From assembly GCF_964340395.1 (NCBI RefSeq), contig NC_135563.1, positions 24,075,309 through 24,139,308 of the forward strand: a stretch of 64,000 nt of DNA. The letters are read 5' to 3'. The translations under genes and the position numbers were made by a program. Shown here piece by piece: positions 39,604 to 54,940 of this stretch. Source of the DNA: Glandiceps talaboti (lineage: Eukaryota; Hemichordata; Enteropneusta; Spengelidae). The notes under the pieces were generated by a model. That model was not told the origin of the DNA, did no database searches, and saw only the letters and a program-made list of their open reading frames with translations. How positions within the stretch are numbered: the stretch's first letter is position 1; every line of letters begins with the position of its first letter.

Positions 39604-39737
39604 ATGTATGTATAAATGTATGTATGTATGTATGTATGTATGTATGTATGTATGTATGTATGTATGTATGTATGTATGTATGTATGTATGTGTGTGTGTG
39701 TATGTATGTATGTATGTATGTATGTATGTATGTATGT
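39604..39737. repeat. (GTAT)n microsatellite
   Basis: About 134 bp of GTAT with a short GTGT interruption near 39692. Confidence 0.95.
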
Positions 39738-40148
39738 CAATTTCACAACAGTTAAACATTAGGGTGAGGTGAGAGACGATATTGAAACGTATAGATAATA
39801 GGACGTATATAATCATATGGATTAAATTAATTGCCACAGCTACTCAGATAACACGAACCTTTATAGGAATACTCATACTTCTATCAAAAAACATCACAAC
39901 CCTTAGACCGTAAGTCGAGATTTCTACCATACCAATTCAAACATTAAAATACAATTCAACTCACGTTCAAAATGTATTACTTCAACACCACATGTGTTCT
40001 TCTAATTCTGTGCTTTTATTCTAAGATAATGACACTTGTATCACATCTAGAAAATACAGTCTATGTTATTTATATGTGCAGAGCCATATACATCGTGCAC
40101 GCCTGACTGGCGATGTTTAAAATTCTCTTTCGTTGAGTGTTTAATTTC
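39738..40148. other. no gene recognised
   Basis: Unique AT-rich sequence, nothing supported. Confidence 0.4.
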
Positions 40149-40343
40149 CTACACCTCTAGTGTATAAACATCAACATTATCACATAGGACACCAACCATC
40201 CCTTGAGAATCACGTACGAAAACACCGTCTCCAAGATAGTATGAAGTATAGCTTTGTAAAAAGTGTTCCGTACACTCATCTTCAGGAACTTGCGTGTCTT
40301 GTTTCAGCGACATGTAAACCGTTGCTCGAGGTAAGCCAGACAA
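40149..40343 (-). CDS. hypothetical short ORF, possible terminal exon
   Basis: A 64-codon minus-strand ORF that does not look like repeat or LINE protein. Its second half, YYLGDGVFVRDSQGMVG followed by VDVYTLEV and a stop, reads like a small beta-strand domain. The phrase 'YLGDGV' followed by a short hydrophobic C-terminus resembles small uncharacterised proteins known from bacteria and phages, by memory only. The true start may be a splice acceptor rather than the ATG. No neighbouring exon is recognisable. It could equally be a chance ORF. Confidence 0.25.
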   Translation of the reverse strand: MSGLPRATVYMSLKQDTQVPEDECTEHFLQSYTSYYLGDGVFVRDSQGMVGVLCDNVDVYTLEV

Positions 40344-41583
40344 CGTTTGCTTATCTGATATCTAATATCTTGGTTAAGAATTCACCGGTTATGTTATCCA
40401 GAGCGGATTAAGGAAAATCTCAAAGTAAAATGTCTTAGGTTGTTGAAATTATAATAGATTTTACAGGTTTGTTATATTGATACGAGATATACTAGTATAG
40501 GCTGATGTAATGTATAATGCAATGCTGGAAGAACTATAATCTTTTGCTTTAGGTACGATCATCATGGTGAAATTCGAAATTGAAAGGCGTCCATTACGTT
40601 AGCTGGCAAGGGTTTCCTAGCAGTAGAAATATATTGAAATATACGATTTCCTACCCATATGTTAAGCTCTATCTAATAGTACAAGCTGACTTGGGGATAT
40701 TTCACCAACTGTTACCAATGGCTATACTACTGCTAAAATTACTGATATAATATTCGTGTTTTCCTGCAGTTGTTTGCAACTAAACTTAATATATTCTACC
40801 CACAACGACACCGCCTTGAAAGGGCCGGAGGTCTTCGTGCAGTTACACTAACACAGCCAAAAGTCACCTGACTTGGTTCGGGCGGGACAGTTAAAACGCT
40901 ATAGGGTTATATGTAAATTAGTATGTTTGACCTTGGCCTTCGATGTCAACAATAAAATCTTTGCAGTTCTATCCATATCAATGGCATTGACAAAATTTAC
41001 TTAAAAGATAAACTGGTCAACCTTTGTGAAACATAGACAGAGTAGGCCTGAGAAATAAATATACACGATGATCGGTACTCCGATAGCATCCCTCTAAATG
41101 GCGGACATATTTGTTATGATTTGTACAATATCTCAGGAAGTAAATACCAGTATGTAGAGACTCCATTAAAATATCTATTAGCGAAATTTCATTTGGGAAT
41201 ACTCACATTGGCGCTTACGGTCAGATTTCAGAATCAAATAATTTCTTGCAAGTCACAGTCACCCGATGAGTACATACAAGGATTGACATATGAGTGCCTG
41301 AAATATTATAAATTCTAAAAGGGTGCTCATTAATCAAGTTAATTTTGACTTGAAAAGGTCAAGTGTCATTTACAAACCATATTACGGAGGGTGTGTAATA
41401 TTGAAGGGTAGTGTCTGTATCATATTTATTTTCGTCTATTCACAAAACATTTACCCACAGCAAGTACTTGGTATTGCTGCATTTGGGAGAGGCGGGGATA
41501 GGTGCGTGGTATTGGCGGTATCTAGTGGAATATAGACTACTTCTTGTATTCGAAGAAACTTGTCGAAGCAACTCAGACTTTTA
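40344..41583. other. no gene recognised
   Basis: Unique AT-rich DNA. Two adjacent plus-strand ORFs (41121-41318, 41323-41535) have no recognisable motif. Confidence 0.35.
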
Positions 41584-42315
41584 AAATGATATATTTATTT
41601 ATTTATTTATTTATTTCCAAGGATGACCTACGGGACGCCAGGCGCCAACAATACAATTGTACAAGACAAACACCACAACATGCACAAAATAAACACGTAA
41701 AAATAAAAACTTATATCACATTACAATATAAACACTTCAACTCATCAACTGAAAAGTCAAATCAAAAGCACATTAAACACGCTAAAAATATAAATCGATG
41801 AATTACTCTGTACAGCTTCATTAAAACACCTCATGCTCCTAATTAAAGGCTCTTTATATTTATGCGACTTCGCCTCTCCCTAAAAACAGTCTGATTCCGT
41901 AAAATTCTAGTTGGAGCATTGAAATCAAGCCTAGATAACATGTAAGAACTATTATAAATACTATTGGCACATTTATACAAAAACGTTAAATCCAGTATTC
42001 TACTCCTATTGTGCAATGGTAACAATCCAAAAAAGAAACACAGTTCTATGTACTTGTTACTCTCATAATTTAGACCGGACTTATGACATGACTTTTGTTG
42101 TACCCGCTCAAGTCGGTTGATATTTGTTTGTTACCAAGGGTTCCAAACAACGGAGCAATAATCAATATGACAACGAACATGTGCTAAATATAATGTTACA
42201 ATAGCATCTGAAGTCCCTACCATTTCGTTTAATAAACCTAGCATTCTAAGGGCTCTACTGGTGATGGATTGAATGTGATCGAATTCTTTGACATGGTATC
42301 TATAATCTATAATGA
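41584..42315 (-). pseudogene. 5'-truncated LINE with (AAAT)n tail
   Basis: The minus strand encodes the C-terminal, post-palm region of a non-LTR reverse transcriptase. In order it shows YHVKEFDHIQSITSRALRML (42296-42237), AHVRCHIDYCSVVWNP, INRLERVQQKS, and then LPLHNRSRILDLTFLYKC (42020-41967) and LRNQTVFRERRSRINIK. The order 'SRALRMLG', 'IDYCSVVWNP', 'LERVQ', 'LPL..R....L.FLYK' is typical of the I/Jockey/RTE group. At least one stop (after VVWNPW) and a frame change show it is dead. The 3' UTR follows (41840-41620) and a (TTTA)n block at 41590-41618 is its tail. All upstream RT motifs are missing, and the hAT MITE lies a few bp beyond its truncated 5' end. Confidence 0.85.
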
Positions 42316-42321
42316 TAATAA

Positions 42322-42329
42322 CAATAGTT
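42322..42329 (+). repeat. left target-site duplication of hAT MITE
   Basis: CAATAGTT, matching CAATAGAG at 42703-42710 in six of eight positions. An 8-bp duplication is the hAT hallmark; two changes imply age. Confidence 0.6.
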
Positions 42330-42702
42330 TAGTGGAATTGGGGCATCGCCGCAAAACCCACTCAGAAACCAGGCTAAACGATGACCACTGCCGGTTCTCT
42401 TATATTTTCTAGACGCATTAAGAGTGAAGCAGAGTGTGAACTGTTGTTTCTCAAACACAAGATCTTGTGATGGGGTTTACAGAAAAACGGACAATGCTGA
42501 TCCCGCCATTGCACTGTGTGGTTGACTATTCAGCATCGCCCGTTATTCTGTAAACCCCATCGCAAGATCATGTGTTTGAAGGACAGGGGTTCTCACACTC
42601 TGTTGCACCCTTAATGCGTCTAGAAATTTTAAGGTAATCGACAGTGGTCATCGTTTAGCCTGGTTTCTGAGTGGGTTTTGGGGTGACGCTCCAATTCCAC
42701 TA
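42330..42702. mobile_element. hAT-type fold-back MITE, 373 bp
   Basis: The two halves are reverse complements of each other over about 180 bp each, at roughly 85 percent identity by eye. Both ends begin TAGTGGAATTGG, then continue to CAAAACCCACTCAGAAACCA and 'taaacgatgaccactg'. The first five bases, TAGTG, fit the hAT terminal consensus YARNG, and an imperfect 8-bp target duplication flanks the element. It has no coding capacity and would have needed a hAT transposase in trans. It lies just beyond the 5' end of the LINE at 41584-42315. Confidence 0.85.
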
Positions 42703-42710
42703 CAATAGAG
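42703..42710 (+). repeat. right target-site duplication of hAT MITE
   Basis: CAATAGAG, partner of 42322-42329. Confidence 0.6.
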
Positions 42711-43089
42711 AGTATCTATGATGCGCCTGTTCTCTGCAAAGTTGGGATCTTCGATTCGTCGCACACATTATTACCCCATGTACAACTATAATGGCTAAGT
42801 AGCCCATCAGCGTCCTCATTTCCCTGGGGAACATACAAGAGACAGAGAGGCACTTAGGATCAAAATTGCTCCCTGTACTTCCAGGTCAGCGCGTATCCAG
42901 CAGGTTTGTCTGGGACACAGTCAGTGTTAGTTCTAATCCTAGTATAAGAACTTTAGCCCTTCAGACATATGGTAGTGGTGAGAAAAACCGGCAAAGTTAA
43001 GATTCTTAGCTGGTCATTCTTCTCAACCATAATGTCGAGGATGGCATCACGATAAATCAATTACCGTGATATCACGTCTTCGTTTATTC
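42711..43089. other. no gene recognised
   Basis: Unique sequence, not recognisable as more LINE 5' sequence, so the LINE truncation probably predates or adjoins the MITE insertion. Confidence 0.4.
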
Positions 43090-43130
43090 ACACCACCACC
43101 ACCACCACCACCACCACCACCACCACCACC
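43090..43130. repeat. (CAC)n microsatellite
   Basis: About 13 perfect CAC units. Confidence 0.95.
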
Positions 43131-44070
43131 ATTCATACCGTTTTCACATGGCGACACTCGTCTCCTGTTTCTGTAGAACTGGCACTCACTTGATACATAC
43201 ATACAAACAAAGATAGGATATCTGATAATAACCTAATAGTATCTTATTCTGTATAGTCGTGTATCAATATTATCAGAAATGATTTTATTGCAGACAGACG
43301 CATATGATCTGATAGCTATATGCTTGTCGGCATCATTATATACATTTTCAATCATCCGACCTTATACTGATTGTTGTCCAGAGAAGCAAACATAGAATAG
43401 ATTCTTCGGTGGTTTTATTTACAAATATATTCAGAATTATCATGTCCCTAAAATTGATCACAGCAATATTGAGAGAATCTGACATGGTGTTAATGCATGG
43501 ATGACTATGATACTTTGAATTATTGTACGCTACAGCTCATCTATTCCACTAGAGTATGACATGATACGACCAGACAGCTTTTGATACTGCAAATCATACC
43601 TAAGCTTTAGGGTGCCTTTCCAGGAAATCTTGGTTTTCTGTGTTTAGTGATGAGGACAGCATGTTAAAAGTTCAGCATATGGCATTAGGAAATCGAAATA
43701 CATTTATTCGCTTGAATACTCAAGAATCTGGAAGACGTTATTCGCTTCGTTGTCAAACATTCCGCGCATGAATGCATATTAAGAGAGAGATTCTTGGACG
43801 GACATATGACCCTTGTGAATTGGGAACAAAAACATAGTTGATATGACCACTATCGTCCTTGACTGATTATATTTCATAATTCAATGTGGATTTACGCAGA
43901 TTATGACATGCGTACAAAGGCATTGGGAGATGAAGGTCAATGTTAAGGAGAGAATATTTATATAGAGAATTTAGACTCCGAACTTTAATAAGCCATGCAT
44001 GTAGTTATGCGAAATGAAGCAAGTGGCTGTTGTTGTTAGGTTTACATAAACTGGCTATCGTGCATCTAAT
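43131..44070. other. no gene recognised
   Basis: Unique AT-rich sequence, nothing supported. Confidence 0.4.
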
Positions 44071-44168
44071 TGTATGTATGTATGTATGTATGTATGTATG
44101 TATGTATGTATGTATGTATGTGTATGTGTGTGTGTGTGGGTGGGTGGGTGGGTGCCTGACTGTCTGAC

Positions 44169-44211
<43 letters not shown>
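44071..44211. repeat. (GTAT)n-(GGGT)n-(TGTC)n compound microsatellite
   Basis: GTAT units, then GT, GGGT and finally about 13 TGTC/TGAC units. Unlike the TGTC tract in elements B and G, it is not flanked by the element's right arm or hairpin. Confidence 0.94.
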
Positions 44212-49429
<5,218 letters not shown>

Positions 49430-49520
49430 ATGCATGTATGCATGCATGCATGCATGCATGCATGTATGCATGTATGCATGTATGTATGTATGTATGTATG
49501 TATGTATGTATGTATGTATT
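49430..49520. repeat. (GCAT)n/(GTAT)n microsatellite
   Basis: GCAT units grade into GTAT units over ~90 bp. Confidence 0.95.
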
Positions 49521-50989
49521 GCCTGATGACAATTTGTAATGTTTGTAGCAGCCGTCTGGCTATTGAATTGGATTTTGTATTTAAATATTTGCTGGGTTTG
49601 GCAGTTGGTCAACTCTGACAAACTGGGCCAGGTATTACTACCACAACTGGGACTCCCCGTAGTAAGTTTGTTTGTATTAAATTTTTGTTTGTAATTGTTC
49701 TTCCAAGTTTGAGAGTAGTGCTGATCGTGTTCTCTCGTTTTGAAAAGGGATGGCCTCATTTACATAATGCTTTGCATATAATTAGCATATTCGTTCATAT
49801 CTTAACACTAGGCAGTAAAATGGTTTCTACAAAAAAGGCCGAAAATCTATAAATTCCTATTTTCTAAAATGATTCATTAAGCAAACTAGAATACACAAAA
49901 GTTTAAAGAAATTTATTCAGATCAACAATTTAATATAATTCATCATGTAAAAATTTCAGAAGGAAATTGATGTTAAGTTAATGTAACACAGCTTTGACGG
50001 CCTTGGTTCTGGATTGATGTGCGAGTAGGCTTTCAACAGGTATTCTTCAAAGTCATCAAAAGACAGCCTAGGAAGTTACCAGCAATTACTGGCATTTGTA
50101 GGTGATAAGTGTTCCAATACAGGAGAATTTTCATAAATACCTGCATTCAGCAGGTGGGATTTTAAATTGACTGACAAATTCTAACTTTGGTTGTATTTTA
50201 CAGACAAAGTTTGAAGCCCACTTGCATATTGACTTTTTCCATGATAAGGAGTCTTTTTATTTGCATTAATATGAACATGGTTTACAACATTGGTGATTAA
50301 CTTTATCTAACAGATAAATATGGGATTTGTCACAAATAATGTTGATAAGAAGTTTGATATGTATTATTTTACTTTGCTCCTAAGTTTTAAATTTTAGGAG
50401 CATTTTGCTTCCAAAATTTAAAAATTCAGGAGCGAATCGATCCTAAAAAATCTTGACCAAAGGGTTCACTTCCTAGGCTGAAAGAATATAACAGATTCGT
50501 GTAGCTTTTGATGAAGTGGTGATGTAATGTTCGTTCATTATTAGTTTTCTGTTCAATTATACTGTACAAAACATCTTTGTTCAGTATTTCGCCTTTGAAC
50601 TGACATAACTTGTCAGTCATGGCTGTTCTACTGTAGTTGTGTGAGAATGACTATAATCATCATACCCGTTAAGGGCCGGGGATTTTAACCGACTGGGGGG
50701 GGGGGTCATTTTGAAATATACCACTTGAAGTGGGAGGGGGGGGGCGGTGTTCACATTGGAAAATGACAAAATAAGTGTCATTTTGTTGCCGTCAAATGGC
50801 ACCTGAACACCTGGTTGTGTATTATTAGGTTACGGTTAGGGTGAGCTTTCATTTTTATTAAATTCACCACTGGTTATATATTGACAGCAGTTTAAACTGG
50901 TGATTGAACTTGCCATTTGTGTTTCAATCACCGTTTCACTCTTTTGAATGAAATTGTACCATTATGGTATTGGCTACATCTGAATGTAC
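49521..50989. other. no gene recognised
   Basis: Unique AT-rich sequence. Poly-G runs occur at 50695-50705 and near 50737-50745. Near 50390-50430 the phrase 'ctaagttttaaattttagga' and its partial inverse form a short fold-back. Confidence 0.4.
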
Positions 50990-51765
50990 AAATGAAAGCC
51001 ATAAAACATTCAAAATAATGTGCTTTGAAACTCGAATGCCAATATTTGCAGAATGTAAACGGTGGAAAGGCACCCTTTTCTACGTTAGTTGAATGACAGC
51101 CTATGCAACATTTAAACAGGTGAAATGACAGCCGCCATTCTATAGCAAAAGTGGAATGACTGCAATATCAATGCTTTGCAACTGGATTGACAACATTTGC
51201 AGTATGTAAACAGTTGAATGACACCCTCGCTCTCCACCGTCAAACAAGTGCAATGACAGCCGCCATTCTATAGCAAAAGTGGAATGACAGCAATATCAAA
51301 GCTTTGAAACTAGAATGCCAGCATTTGCAGTATGTAAACAGTGGAATGAAACCATTTCTACATGCAGTTAGTTGAATGACACCCTCGCTTTCCACCGTAA
51401 AACAAGTGGAATGACAGCCACCATTCTATAGCAAAAGCGGAATGACAGCAATATCAAATCTTTGAAACTAGAATGCCAGCATTTGCAGTATGTACACAGT
51501 GGAAAGACACCATTTTCCACATTGTTAGTTGAATGACACCCTATGCACCGTTAAACAGGTGGAATGACAGCTGCCGCTCTATAGCATAAGTGGAATGACA
51601 GCAATATCAATGCTTTGAAACTGGAATGCCAGCATTTGCAGTATGTAAACGGTGGAATGACATCCTTTTCTACATTCGGTTAGTTGAATTACACCCAAAA
51701 CACTGTTAAACAAGTGAAATGACAGCCGTCACTCGATAGCAAAAGTGGAATGACACTAATGGTAA
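50990..51765 (+). repeat. ~150-160-bp minisatellite, about five units
   Basis: The block (G)TATGTAAACAGTGGAATGA or variants occurs at about 51051, 51202, 51330, 51488 and 51651. Spacings are 151, 128, 158 and 163 bp. Within each unit the phrase 'gtggaatgaca' recurs two or three times at ~35-50-bp intervals, so the higher unit was itself built from shorter ones. Units vary by indels. No relation to the 147-bp HINE core is visible. Confidence 0.85.
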
Positions 51766-51799
51766 AGCAATGTGTCCTGTAAAGCTTGTTGATGTCAGT

Positions 51800-51990
51800 T
51801 TGTAATAGCTCGCGCAGCGGCTCAATGACTAGTACGCATGCGCGTCGTGTATACTTTGTGAAAAAAATTGGTGGTTCTCCCAGGGATGCACTGCGGCGTG
51901 CAGTGACTAAATTTGACGCACAGTACGCGATACGGACCACTGATGACATAGCGCAGTTGAATATCCGGGGTTGAGGAAGTGCGGTTTTGA
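51800..51990. other. CpG-rich patch
   Basis: Immediately after the minisatellite, ~190 bp are locally GC-rich with many CpG dinucleotides (for example 'ctcgcgcagcgg', 'tacgcatgcgcgtcg', 'acgcacagtacgcgatacgg'), in contrast to the AT-rich, CpG-poor surroundings. An ORF of 62 codons crosses it on the plus strand but shows no recognised domain. It could be a promoter or first exon, or transferred or transposon DNA; unresolved. Confidence 0.45.
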
Positions 51991-52437
51991 CATTTATATT
52001 GTCGATAATTGAATTTTGTTTACATGTTCTAAACAGAATCACTACTTTCCTATGTTTGTTCGTACAGTAACATTCCTAAATCATCGAGTTGAATTGAGAA
52101 ATCGCGATGTTCGGCAACATGCCAACAAAACATTTGACCAAAGACCAACGTTGGTGGAGGATCTATATGTTGGCTGATGAAAAATGAACAATATTAACCT
52201 TATGGCCATAGTGTTTTTTTTGAAACCCAAAACTGTATAGAGTGTTGACTTTTAAAAAAATGTTTTGTGACATATTGTGAGAGCCGTTGTTAATTACTTC
52301 TCGTCCATGTCAGAGAATTAGATGTCATTCAATAAAATAAATTTTGATGGTCAACACCCCTGGAAAATGACCCAAATCAAGTGTACGAACCCTGGCCCAG
52401 GCAGCCGGTCACAAATGAATCTACCATGCGCGAGCTT
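51991..52437. other. no gene recognised
   Basis: Unique AT-rich sequence, nothing supported. Confidence 0.4.
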
Positions 52438-52692
52438 ATGGGCTTTGCCTAGTTATGATATTATCAATGGTTACTTTGTATAATTAATGATTTCTTTAGG
52501 TAATAAGTATGCAAAGCTTTAAATTTCATATAGTTTCATATAATTAGGTTATAATTAAGGGATACGTCATGTGTAATAAATATGGCTCAGAATTGTGCAT
52601 TCCAATATGTCATGCCTAATAAATACTCATCATGTATAGGAACAAAAATCTATGGTTTTGTCCTTACGGGAGGCATTCAGTTTACATCTGGT
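52438..52692 (-). mobile_element. HINE-like element, copy F (5' part)
   Basis: The left end is present in minus orientation: CTTACGGGAGG at 52663-52673, followed by 'cattcagtttacatctggt' to 52692. Upstream there is one and a half diverged core units ('aattaatgatttctttaggt'). The octamer is decayed and the right arm, microsatellite and hairpin are absent. Confidence 0.6.
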
Positions 52693-52930
52693 TTCACTTA
52701 ACTGATCAGGATTAAGGCAGACAAAACACACATTTTTATTGGTATTTAGTGGGCTTATATTATAACTTATATTTCAATAATTCCTATAGTTCATGGCCTT
52801 CCGGCCAATTAATCGCAACGTTAGATCTCTCGACAACTGCTATCCTGTATTGTGTAACTCTCCTATTTCCTCCAACTTTCCTCTCACTTCTGTTTCTCAC
52901 CATCGACACTGGCACACCATGACGACGGCG
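52693..52930. other. no gene recognised
   Basis: Unique sequence between copy F and the AAC microsatellite. Confidence 0.4.
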
Positions 52931-52932
52931 GC

Positions 52933-52972
<40 letters not shown>

Positions 52973-53007
52973 GCAACAACAACGACAACCACCACCACCA
53001 CCACCAC
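52931..53007. repeat. (AAC)n/(CAC)n microsatellite
   Basis: About 50 bp of CAA/AAC then ~18 bp of CCA. Poly-Thr and poly-Cys ORFs across it are artefacts. Confidence 0.95.
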
Positions 53008-53994
53008 GATGACGATCACCAACCCTCATTAAATATCACTTGATTCGCCTCTTTAATTCTCGTGGATAGGTTTGTCATTTTCGTCAAAAGTAGGTCATTC
53101 TGTTGAAGCCTGATATCTAGCTTATCGTGTGCATTCAAGCTGTTACATAGATACAATCAGATAAAAAATATATTGTGCTGTGCTTCAATACATTTTCATA
53201 ATGGAAATTATACATTTCATGTGGTTTTCCTGTGAAATATGTTCTGTACAATTTTAATGCGAGTAATAAAACAATAATGACCACCACCACAATGATGATA
53301 TATTTTATAACAAGGAAATTCAAACCTAGACAGTACATTGTTACATACCATTTTGATATACGGCGGGTGATACAGGTTATCGTCGTTTCACTTCGATGTG
53401 TAATGCTGCTTTAAGCTTCACAATTACTTTTTATGTAAATCTTTATATTTCATTATGATTTATTAGCACAAACACAACATCTGAAAACACGCTGTCGGTA
53501 GATGATTGACTGACCTATTATTTTGCACATGTTGAGCTCTTGTCAGGTTTGATACCTTAATTTCGGCTGCCAAACAAAGCAACCAACCAACCAACTTATA
53601 ACCTAACAAATTTACAGGAAATCAACGAAAAGAAATAACAAGAAAATACAACAGATGTGAATCAGCCATATTCGATTGGCAAAGCAAGCGTTATTTCATT
53701 GAATATCAGTACTTCTTATTTTGTTAGAATCATAAACCATAAGAACATCGATCCGTGTATCATTTATGTTCGTTTTATTACATAAGTATGAATGTTAACT
53801 AAGTAACTTTGTAAGATATCAAAGAATGATTACAAAGGTTGTACTTCATTCGAAAAATATACTTACTCCTAAAACATCGTTTATGTGTACTTGTCATGCT
53901 CTTGAAACTATTCGAATATTTATTAAAAGGTTTAACTGAACGTAACACATGTAGCTTCAATAATTTTCAAGTGTGTTTATTATACTGTACCGTA
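53008..53994. other. no gene recognised
   Basis: Unique AT-rich sequence with no supported features. Confidence 0.4.
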
Positions 53995-54055
53995 CCATAT
54001 CATATCATATCATATCATATCATATCATATCATATCATATCATATCATATCATAT
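53995..54055 (-). repeat. (ATATG)n tail of LINE
   Basis: About twelve pentamers (CATAT on the plus strand). They begin exactly where the minus-strand LINE 3' UTR 'ccttcaaagctgtgcat' ends, so this microsatellite is best read as the LINE's own tail rather than an independent repeat. Confidence 0.8.
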
Positions 54056-54940
54056 TATGCACAGCTTTGAAGGCTAAAAGCCTATGAGCCGATCAAAGGT
54101 AAAAAAAATCAAACGTTCAACAGTCCATAGTCCAAAGTTCCACGAATAGTAACATGTATATAAATCAAGCACTATCCAAGTTTATGTTAATGATGTATCT
54201 GTATTCAGCCCAGTGACTGTCTAGAGTGTTTTTGAATGAGTTGATAGTATTCGCTGTAAAAATTGTTGTTGGCAGTTTATTCCATGCATTGATGATCTGG
54301 TTTGGAAAAAAGTTGGCGCGAGTTGACTTCTGACACAAAGACTTCCGAAGTTTCAGTGGGTGGCCTCTCGTGGCACTATGTGTTTCGCACTGGAAAAAAT
54401 GCTGGTTCGCAGAGTATTTACCATGAAGATACTTCCATACTTCTACCATATCGCCCCTCATCCTTCTGTATGACATACTGGGAATATCTAAGTGTGTCAA
54501 ACGTTCATTGTAGCTCAAGTCTCTCATTCCTCCAATTAATTTTGTTGCTCTCCGTAACACATTTTCAATTAAATTGCAGTCTTTAACAAAACGTGGTGAC
54601 CACACAACAATTGCGTACTCTAAATGCGGACGCACAAGGGCAATGAAGAGTCTTTTCAGTGATTCTTTGTCTAGATATGTGAATGATCTTCTAATTAAAC
54701 CGAGTATCTGATTTGCCTTATTTGTTTGTTTCTGTACATGAGGAGAAAATTTCAGTTCTGTATCAACGAAGACACCAAGGTCCCTTTCTAATAAAGTTGT
54801 CTCAAGTGAAGTCTGTGTGTTTCCACAGTCCATAGTGAACTGGAAGCTTGTGTTCTTATGGCCCATATGCATGGTTTTACATTTAGAAGCATTGAACTTC
54901 AGTTGCCATTGATCAGACCATGTCATTAAGTAATCAATTA
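54056..54940 (-). mobile_element. 5'-truncated LINE, reverse-transcriptase C-terminal half
   Basis: An uninterrupted 253-codon minus-strand frame (54926-54165) is followed by ~110 bp of 3' UTR and the (ATATG)n tail. The protein starts inside the palm, just after the missing YADD box: WSDQWQLKFNASKCKTMHMG (motif D). It continues with ERDLGVFVDTELKFSPHV (motif E, 'DLGV.' form), ANQILGLIRRSF, ALVRPHLEYAIVVWSP, the LERVQ-equivalent region (NVLRRATKLI), 'YNERLTHLDIPSMSYRRMRGD' region, and FFPNQIINAWNKLP near the C-terminus. This order is diagnostic of CR1/Jockey-type non-LTR retrotransposons. Endonuclease, fingers and the catalytic YADD are missing, so it is inactive by truncation only. The absence of stops suggests a fairly recent insertion. 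The ATG at 54926 is not a real start. Confidence 0.93.

Noticed and set aside
44158-44211. (TGTC)n tract as another HINE-like copy
   Set aside because: Neither the right arm nor the 3' hairpin flanks it; it sits in a GTAT/GGGT compound microsatellite.
54302-54586. Plus-strand ORF inside the LINE
   Set aside because: It is the antisense shadow of the minus-strand RT frame.
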